A stretch of DNA of 64,000 nucleotides from CAZZBM01 sp964652255. Lineage in GTDB: Bacteria; Bdellovibrionota; Bacteriovoracia; Bacteriovoracales; CAZZBM01. Made by a program: the position numbers and the translations under genes. The notes beneath the pieces were generated by a model. That model made no database searches. It had not been told where the DNA came from and saw only the letters and a list, made by a program, of their open reading frames with translations. The stretch is taken from contig CAZZBM010000002.1 of assembly GCA_964652255.1 (NCBI GenBank), forward strand, positions 87,167 to 151,166, read 5' to 3'. Shown piece by piece: positions 58,810 to 64,000 of the stretch. Positions within the stretch are counted from its first letter, which is position 1. Each line of letters begins with the position of its first letter.

Positions 58810-60851
58810 TGAAGAAAACCTATCAATTCACTTATGGGTCTGAGACAATTATTCTTGAAACGAATTATCTAGCTAAGCAGGCTCATGGAAGTGTTCTTTT
58901 AACTCAAGGAAAAACTCAAGTTTTAGTGACTGTTTGTTCTAGTTATGATCTTGGAGAGAATCAAAATTTTTTTCCTCTAACAGTAGATTATAAAGAAAAA
59001 TTTTTTTCTGCAGGAAAACTACTTGGGGGTTTCTTAAAAAGAGAAGGTCGACCTCATGATGATGAAATTCTTCTCATGAGAATGATTGATCGACCTTTGA
59101 GACCTTTGTTTCCTGAAGGGTATTACTATGAAACAGTGATCACTGCTCAAGTTCTTTCTTTTGAAGAAGGAAAAGATCCTGAGATTTTAGCAGGATTAGG
59201 CTCTAGTTTAGCCTTATTAGTTTCGGATATTCCAGTGAAAGAAGGAGTAGCTTTTGCTAAAATTGGTTTAAAAAATCAGCAGTATCTTTTTAATTCTTCT
59301 GAATCTAGTGAGATGGATATTATTTTAGCTTGTACTCAAAAAGCTATTCTTATGGTAGAAGGCGAAGCTTCAGAAATTTCTGAAGAGCAACTTCTTGAGT
59401 CTTTAGATTTTGCTCAAGAGCAAATGAAAGATTATTTTCGGTTATGTGAGGAATTAAGTAAAGAATATTCTCATGAAAGATCCTGGATTCCAGTTCATAA
59501 CAATATAGCTCTCTTAAATAAAGAACAAGAAGAAGAATTATCAAAGTGTTTAGACATTGTTGGCAAGATTGAACGTTCTCATGCTATTGCAACTTTTACT
59601 AAAAAACTAGCAGAAGAAGATAGTGAAGAAGATAAAAAAAATGTTGTATTTCAAGTAGAGCAATCTCTTTCTTCTTTAATGAGAAATCAAATTTTAAAAG
59701 AGAAAAAAAGAATTGCTGGTCGTTCTTTAGATCAAGTTAGGTCTATTACCAGTGAGGTGGGTTTACTTAAAAGACCCCATGGATCTTCTCTTTTTACTCG
59801 TGGTGAAACACAGGTTCTTGGGGCTGTCACTCTTGGTGGAAAAGAAGGAGAGCAGCTTCTAGATAGGATCGTAGGAATGAGTTATTCTCGATTTTATCTG
59901 CATTACAGCTTTATGCCTTTTTCTGTAGGAGAAGCTAAAATGTATCGAGGTGTTGGGAGAAGAGAAGTTGGACATGGTAATCTTGCTCAAAGATCTCTTA
60001 AAATGATGCTTCCAAGTTTTGAAGATTTTCCCTACACTATCAGAGTTGCTTGTGAAGTTTTAGAATCAAATGGATCTAGTTCTATGGCTAGTGTTTGTGC
60101 TGGATCTTTAGCTCTTATGGATGCAGGTGTGCCCTTAAGAAAACCTGTAGCTGGGGTAGCGATGGGATTAATTTTAGAAAATGATCAATATGAAGTTCTT
60201 ACAGACATTTTAGGTGATGAAGATCACTTAGGAGATATGGATTTTAAAGTTGCTGGAACTCAAGATGGAATAACGGGCATTCAAATGGATATAAAAGTCA
60301 TGGGTATATCAAAAACCATCATGAAGGAGGCTTTAAATAAAGCAAAAAAAGCAAGACTTCATATCTTAGAAGAAATGAGTAAAACTTTATCTCAAGCAAG
60401 GACTCAATTAAAAGAAGGAGCGCCCCTGATTGAAGTGATTCAAATTCAGCAAGATCAAATTGGACTTTTAATTGGTCCAGGTGGAAAAAATGTAAAAGCT
60501 CTTCAAGAAAAATATCAAGTAAGTTTTGATATAGAAGATACTGGGGTAGTGAGAATCTTGGGTTTAAATCAAGATCTTATTCAAAAATCTATTAAAGATG
60601 TGCATATGCTCTTAGATGGTCCTGTTGTTGGTGAAATTTATGAAGCAACGGTGGCATCTATTAAGCCCTATGGTGCTTTTGTTGATATTGGCTCTCAAAT
60701 TTCAGGTTTAGTCCATGTTTCTGAAATTGCTAACAAGAGAGTTGAAAAAGTGGAAGATTATTTAAAAGAAGGTGATATTGTTAAGGTCAAGGTCTTGGGA
60801 AAGGATGATCAGGGGAAATTAAAACTTTCTATTAAAGCAACTTTATCATGA
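58809..60851 (+). CDS. pnp: polyribonucleotide nucleotidyltransferase
   Basis: The 680-residue enzyme degrades RNA phosphorolytically from the 3' end. Visible domains: first RNase PH domain with GKTQVLVTV and FLKREGRPHDDEILL, second RNase PH domain with RPHGSSLFTRGETQVLGAV and LGDEDHLGDMDFKVAGT (catalytic Asp residues), KH domain with IGPGGKNVKALQEK, and C-terminal S1 domain with YEATVASIKPYGAFVDIG. Length is a little below the usual 700, with a shortened tail after S1. It overlaps rpsO by one base and dut by 4. Confidence 0.97.
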   Translation: MKKTYQFTYGSETIILETNYLAKQAHGSVLLTQGKTQVLVTVCSSYDLGENQNFFPLTVDYKEKFFSAGKLLGGFLKREGRPHDDEILLMRMIDRPLRPLFPEGYYYETVITAQVLSFEEGKDPEILAGLGSSLALLVSDIPVKEGVAFAKIGLKNQQYLFNSSESSEMDIILACTQKAILMVEGEASEISEEQLLESLDFAQEQMKDYFRLCEELSKEYSHERSWIPVHNNIALLNKEQEEELSKCLDIVGKIERSHAIATFTKKLAEEDSEEDKKNVVFQVEQSLSSLMRNQILKEKKRIAGRSLDQVRSITSEVGLLKRPHGSSLFTRGETQVLGAVTLGGKEGEQLLDRIVGMSYSRFYLHYSFMPFSVGEAKMYRGVGRREVGHGNLAQRSLKMMLPSFEDFPYTIRVACEVLESNGSSSMASVCAGSLALMDAGVPLRKPVAGVAMGLILENDQYEVLTDILGDEDHLGDMDFKVAGTQDGITGIQMDIKVMGISKTIMKEALNKAKKARLHILEEMSKTLSQARTQLKEGAPLIEVIQIQQDQIGLLIGPGGKNVKALQEKYQVSFDIEDTGVVRILGLNQDLIQKSIKDVHMLLDGPVVGEIYEATVASIKPYGAFVDIGSQISGLVHVSEIANKRVEKVEDYLKEGDIVKVKVLGKDDQGKLKLSIKATLS

Positions 60852-61294
60852 ATATTTTTGTCAAAACTTCTCCTCTTTATGAAGCCTTAGAGTTACCTCT
60901 TCCTACATATCAAACACCTCAGGCATCTGGATTAGATCTTTTTGCTGTGCTTAAAGAACCTTTAAAAATTGAACCTTTAGAAAGAGTAATCGTTGATAAC
61001 GGTCTTTTTTTAGAATTACCTTCTTATTTAGAAGGTCAAATTAGACCTCGATCAGGAGTTACAAGTAAGTTAGGATTGTTAGTTGTTTTAGGAACTATTG
61101 ATGCTGATTATCGTGGTGAAATTAAAACTCTTATTTTTAATTTAAGTTCTTCAGTGCAAATCATTGAACCTAAAATGAGGATATCTCAGCTAGTTATTCA
61201 TTCTATTGAAAGAGTTCAGTTAGAAAAAAAAGAAAACATTCAAGCTAGCTTAAGAGGTGAAAGTGGTTTTGGTTCTACAGGAATGCATTCATGA
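60848..61294 (+). CDS. dut: deoxyuridine 5'-triphosphate nucleotidohydrolase
   Basis: The 148-residue trimeric dUTPase carries the five motifs: ASGLDLFA, RPRSGVTSK, GTIDADYRGEIK, RISQLVI and RGESGFGSTG. It removes dUTP and supplies dUMP for thymidylate synthesis; a thyX homologue lies 350 bases downstream on the other strand. It overlaps pnp and the following ferredoxin gene by 4 bases each. Confidence 0.96.
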   Translation: MNIFVKTSPLYEALELPLPTYQTPQASGLDLFAVLKEPLKIEPLERVIVDNGLFLELPSYLEGQIRPRSGVTSKLGLLVVLGTIDADYRGEIKTLIFNLSSSVQIIEPKMRISQLVIHSIERVQLEKKENIQASLRGESGFGSTGMHS

Positions 61295-61650
61295 AAAAAG
61301 AAATTCTTTTAGAAAATCTTTTTATTGGAGATAAGCTTTCTCATGTTTTAGGTCAACAAGTTAGAACTACTTGTGATGAACAAGGTCTTTGTACTCATTG
61401 TTCTGTAGATATATTAGAGGGATTTCACTGTCTTTCAGAAAAAAATAGTTTAGAGTATAAACAACTTGGAAATTACGGAACAAGAAGACTTTCTTGTCAG
61501 GTAAAAATCATAGAAGAGGGTAGTATTCGTTGTCTTCTTGATTTACCTCAAGTAAAAAGAAGCTCTACGAGAGTAGGATTAAGTTTAGATAGAAAGAAAA
61601 AAGAGTTTAAGCTTCCTTTTCAAAAACCTAAAAGAAAAATTACTTCTTAA
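61291..61650 (+). CDS. 2Fe-2S ferredoxin-like protein
   Basis: The 119-residue protein shows the plant-type 2Fe-2S pattern: TTCDEQGLCTHCSVDI (C-x5-C-x2-C) and the last Cys in RRLSCQVKI about 35 residues later. A basic tail of about 35 residues (Lys/Arg/Ser) extends beyond the domain. It could pass electrons to ThyX-linked or other oxidoreductases, which is only an inference from position. It overlaps dut by 4 bases and the convergent thyX by 4. Confidence 0.85.
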   Translation: MKKEILLENLFIGDKLSHVLGQQVRTTCDEQGLCTHCSVDILEGFHCLSEKNSLEYKQLGNYGTRRLSCQVKIIEEGSIRCLLDLPQVKRSSTRVGLSLDRKKKEFKLPFQKPKRKITS

Positions 61651-62645
61651 TGCCTTATACTTTCTAAATTTAAATTTTCTTTTTGTTGAAGTTCAACTAT
61701 TTTTCTAAACTGAATCCAGCCTTTGATAGGTCCAAAAAAAGGACCTCTTTTAAGTTCATTATTCTCATAGATTTCTTGAGCTAGAGTTAAACTTTCTTTT
61801 GTTGGAACAAAATATTGATGTTCCATGGTAGAGTAATGCTGATAAGATTTTAAGAGGTGAAAGCGTTCTAGATGTTTTTCTAAGCTATCTTCTTTTTCTT
61901 GGGTATTATAGCTGATTTTAGCACATAAAGAAGCTGAAACTTTCATGAGATCTTCTAAATTAAGATTGTTCTTTAAAAACTGTTCAGCTTTATCCCTAAA
62001 AGCAAGATGACATTCATGTTCATTTCTAAAAATTGGTTCACTTTGGTTATAAAGGTTTTTCATAGCTCTAGCTATAGCTCTGAGATTAGGTTCAACGCTT
62101 TCTTCCGTTCTAAGTTGAAAAAAATTATTCCAGCCAAACTCATCTGCTGTACAAACAACTTTTGTATAAGAAAAGGGTGCCAATAAACGATTAGCAATTT
62201 GCTTACTTGTTCCTAAGTTTAGTTCTTTTTCTGCTTGATCTAATGCTAAATTTGCATATTCTAAATATCTTTCTTGAAAAAAAGATTCTTCCTCTTGAGA
62301 ATAGTTAAAACTGCCCTGCATGCCAGACTGATGTTTTGTGTAAATGGGAATAAAAAGATTTTCTCGAACTAGTTCAATCATTTTTTTAATAGGAATAGCT
62401 CGAGCGCTATTAGCATTGATAGCGATTTCAGAAGTGTTACTTGAGAGATCATAAAGCTCAGATTCCAATTGATGAATAATTCTATGGGTTCTAAGTTCTG
62501 CTAAAAGACAAGTTGGAATATCGATTAAAAAGGTTGTAAGTCTATTTTTTGTCCAGCAAGTACTATCTTCAAGAAGAAGAACATCTTTCATAGAGGAATT
62601 ATAGTTATAAAAATCATTGATGAAAAGAGGTTTTCTTTTCATCAA
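61647..62645 (-). CDS. thyX: flavin-dependent thymidylate synthase, divergent
   Basis: The 332-residue protein has ThyX features: AELRTHR (the RHR-type motif), a later NSARAIPIKKM block (the S-x-R part), KQIANRLLAPFSYTKVVCTA and FFQLRTEESVEPNLRAIARAM, matching the conserved C-terminal FAD/dUMP region. The usual motif RHRxxSxNxxSxR is split by an insertion of about 15 residues (residues 58-72). It probably makes dTMP from dUMP. It is longer than standard ThyX (about 220-250). It converges on the ferredoxin gene with a 4-base overlap. Confidence 0.82.
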   Translation of the reverse strand: MMKRKPLFINDFYNYNSSMKDVLLLEDSTCWTKNRLTTFLIDIPTCLLAELRTHRIIHQLESELYDLSSNTSEIAINANSARAIPIKKMIELVRENLFIPIYTKHQSGMQGSFNYSQEEESFFQERYLEYANLALDQAEKELNLGTSKQIANRLLAPFSYTKVVCTADEFGWNNFFQLRTEESVEPNLRAIARAMKNLYNQSEPIFRNEHECHLAFRDKAEQFLKNNLNLEDLMKVSASLCAKISYNTQEKEDSLEKHLERFHLLKSYQHYSTMEHQYFVPTKESLTLAQEIYENNELKRGPFFGPIKGWIQFRKIVELQQKENLNLESIRH

Positions 62646-62733
62646 CTCACTAAGAAACTTGACTTAATTAGGAATATAGAAAAATAAAGATTTTTGTTTT
62701 AAATTTAATATTTTTTTGTTTACACTTAAAAGT

Positions 62734-63471
62734 ATGATTTATTTTATTTTTATATTTTTAATGGCTTGTGTTACTAACTCTAGAGAAATTGCATCTGGTA
62801 AACATACAACTGTATTGGACCTATCTTTTGGGTACTACAACAACCTCCCTAAGACTATTGGCTGGTTCATTTATTTGAAGGAGTTGAATCTTGCTGGTAA
62901 TAAACTCTCCACCCTCTCTGACACTATTGGCGAGTTGACTCAATTGGAAAAGTTGAATCTTTCTTCTAATAACCTCACCGCCCTCCCTGAGGATATTGGC
63001 AATTTGACTCAATTGGAGAGCTTGAATCTTTCTTATAATGTACTCTCCACCCTCCCTAAGACTATTGGCTGGTTGATTTATTTGGAGGAGTTGAATCTTG
63101 CTGCTAATAACTTCTCCACCCTCCCTGAGACTATTGGCAAGTTGACTCAATTGAAGGCGTTGGATCTTGCTGCTAATAACTTCTCCACCCTCCCTGACAT
63201 TATTCTCGGGTTACCTCAATTGACGTGGTTGGATCTTTCTTCTAATAAATTCCCCATCTCTGGTGACTTCGCCATCCTCCCTGACACTATTGGCAAGTTG
63301 ACTCAATTGGAGACGTTGAGTCTTGCTTCTAATAACCTCTCCACCCTCCCTGAAAGTATTCAGGAATTAAAAAATTTAAAGTTTCTTGATTTAAGAGAGA
63401 ATCAATTCCTTGATAGTGAAAAAAAGAAAATTAGAAGAATGTTTTCTAAAAATGTTAATATTAAATTTTAA
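62734..63471 (+). CDS. leucine-rich repeat lipoprotein
   Basis: The ATG at 62734 gives MIYFIFIFLMAC, a lipoprotein leader with Cys at residue 12 (a TTG at 62716 would add six residues). The 245-residue protein has about nine LRR units of 23 residues with the pattern LPxTIGxLxxLExLNLxxNxLST, then a capping segment ending in RMFSKNVNIKF. LRR proteins bind other proteins; anchored at the envelope they often act in host or prey contact. Base composition is clearly richer in C and G than surrounding genes, suggesting acquisition. No obvious Shine-Dalgarno precedes the start. Confidence 0.85.
   Translation: MIYFIFIFLMACVTNSREIASGKHTTVLDLSFGYYNNLPKTIGWFIYLKELNLAGNKLSTLSDTIGELTQLEKLNLSSNNLTALPEDIGNLTQLESLNLSYNVLSTLPKTIGWLIYLEELNLAANNFSTLPETIGKLTQLKALDLAANNFSTLPDIILGLPQLTWLDLSSNKFPISGDFAILPDTIGKLTQLETLSLASNNLSTLPESIQELKNLKFLDLRENQFLDSEKKKIRRMFSKNVNIKF
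62836..63400 (+). repeat. 69-bp repeats coding LRR units
   Basis: Near-identical DNA units with the core CTCCCTGA-x-ACTATTGGC and ACTCAATTGGA recur every 69 bases, matching one 23-residue LRR each; one unit (near 63240-63290) is lengthened by an insertion coding FPISGDFA. High DNA identity between units indicates recent expansion or homogenisation. Confidence 0.85.
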
Positions 63472-63495
63472 ATAATCTCATGTTCTTGAACGATT

Positions 63496-63518
63496 AACAT
63501 TAACTCTTTAATGTTTTT
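63496..63518 (+). terminator. short hairpin with U-run after the LRR gene
   Basis: AACATTA (63496-63502) pairs with TAATGTT (63509-63515) around a 6-base loop and is followed by TTT. It lies 25 bases after the LRR stop and is a plausible, if weak, rho-independent terminator. Confidence 0.55.
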
Positions 63519-63663
63519 ATAGAATTTTTCTATGAAAAAAAATTCAAGAAACATTATATGATCTGATAAAGCTTTTTAAAAATTAAATAAAAATCATTTT
63601 TAAAAAAAATGTATCAGAATAACTTTTTTCTATTGTTAAGTAGAAAAATTTTAAGAGGTAGAT
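63519..63663. other. AT-rich non-coding gap, nothing recognised
   Basis: I see no open frame of note, RNA gene or repeat here. Stops are frequent in all frames. Together with the following relics it belongs to a decayed stretch of about 0.5 kb after the LRR gene. Confidence 0.5.
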
Positions 63664-63803
63664 TTAACTATTTTTAGTTCTTTTATAGTTTAAATAATCT
63701 TCTATTGTTCTGATTGTTGACTCAATATCATTTTTAAATTGATAGGTTTTTAAAAATTGATTCAATTAAAGTTTCTTTTGAAGGAAGTTCTTGTTTTTTT
63801 AGA
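63664..63803 (-). pseudogene. possible transposase remnant, frameshifted
   Basis: On the minus strand two short frames join across a shift: one reads LPSKETLIESIFKNLSI, the next YQFKNDIESTIRTIED then YLNYKRTKNS and stop at 63664-63666. The last segment resembles the C-terminal end of IS3/IS481-type transposases (YxF ... E ... YNxxR). The match is short and by eye only, so it could be chance. Confidence 0.25.
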
Positions 63804-63820
63804 GCGGGGTATTATACCAA

Positions 63821-64000
63821 AAAGTAAATGGACAAGAAGTAAGACTCATTTTTAGTTGGGATGATTATGATACCTTCAGATAAGTCCTAGTAGGTTTAGA
63901 AGATAAAGATTCTTTATGAACCTATTTCGCGTATTCCTTTGAGAATTGTTTTAGGTCCAAAAGATCTAGAAAAAAAACAAGTAGAAGTTCATTCTAGACT
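63821..64000 (+). pseudogene. relic joining class I lysyl-tRNA and prolyl-tRNA synthetase fragments
   Basis: From 63821 the plus strand reads KVNGQEVRLIFSWDDYDTFR, matching the SWDxYDxFRKVP segment of class I LysRS, then a TAA (63881-63883), then VLVGLEDKDSL and, after a +1 shift near 63910, YEPISRIP, again LysRS-like. It continues directly into LRIVLGPKDLEKKQVEVHSR, which matches the anticodon-binding domain of ProRS (VPLRIEIGPRDLE type). No start codon context or full domain is present, so this is decayed sequence, possibly two genes fused by deletion at a shared Ile-Pro. It continues beyond the window. Confidence 0.6.

Noticed and set aside
62821..63150. Minus-strand frame opposite the LRR gene
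   Set aside because: It arises from the 69-bp periodicity of the LRR repeats; no signal, start site or conserved pattern of its own.
62836..63400. CRISPR-like spacing of repeats
   Set aside because: The repeats are 69-bp coding units with no unique spacers of constant length and no cas genes nearby.

Overview
The window is an AT-rich, densely packed bacterial chromosome segment (by eye roughly 70% A+T or more, many ATGA-type overlaps, very short gaps). It comes from a respiring Gram-negative. The marks are complex I subunits, a type II secretion (T2S) operon, a lipoprotein repertoire, an RpoH-type sigma factor with an RpoH box, Mpl murein recycling, HtpX, alanine dehydrogenase, one-chain glycyl-tRNA synthetase and ThyX. 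Myxobacterial/Bdellovibrio-style features (HRDISPHN Ser/Thr kinase, FHA proteins, a lone Ras-like GTPase) suggest a reduced Bdellovibrionota or other former deltaproteobacterium, possibly host- or prey-associated. This placement is inference; no rRNA gene or tRNA was seen.

Layout. 1-0.85 kb: end of nuoD, nuoI and a small Cys protein. 0.84-5.9 kb (minus): queA-tgt-yajC-tatA-secD-secF. 5.9-7.1 kb: an SRPBCC protein and a CDP-alcohol phosphatidyltransferase. 7.06-11.1 kb (minus): an eight-gene operon of unrecognised, apparently exported proteins, including two copies of a three-gene module (A, B, C). 11.2-21.9 kb: IscA-like gene, T2S genes gspC-D-E-F-G-H-I-J-K and a lipoprotein. 21.8-30.2 kb: two transporters, a Ras-like GTPase, an M16 peptidase pair, an MBL hydrolase, alanine dehydrogenase and a small helicase. 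30.2-34.5 kb (minus): mreC-mreD-mrdA-rodA plus a 43-residue lipoprotein. 34.5-40.9 kb: SurA/PpiD-like protein, ferredoxin, glyS, mpl, an exported unknown and htpX.

41-53.8 kb is the accessory part. It holds a His/Cys-rich lipoprotein with a Ser-Glu-Asp repeat tail, exported unknowns, an FHA-RDD protein, UppP, a membrane Ser/Thr kinase, a degenerate hybrid histidine kinase with an NtrC-like regulator lacking HTH, a 14-unit CTAT microsatellite, and more lipoproteins. 53.8-62.6 kb returns to housekeeping: tyrosine recombinase, hemH, MFS exporter, rpoH, rpsO, pnp, dut, 2Fe-2S ferredoxin, thyX. 62.7-64 kb holds a leucine-rich-repeat lipoprotein of richer base composition, then a decayed region with relics of lysyl- and prolyl-tRNA synthetase genes.

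Taken together, much of the segment concerns moving proteins to or across the envelope (SecDF-YajC, TatA, T2S) and building the wall (PBP2/RodA/MreCD, UppP, Mpl), next to a large set of unknown exported proteins. A recurrent oddity is very short signal peptides: in five predicted lipoproteins the lipobox Cys is residue 11 or 12. The best candidate for an undescribed system is the duplicated secreted-protein operon at 7.06-11.1 kb.
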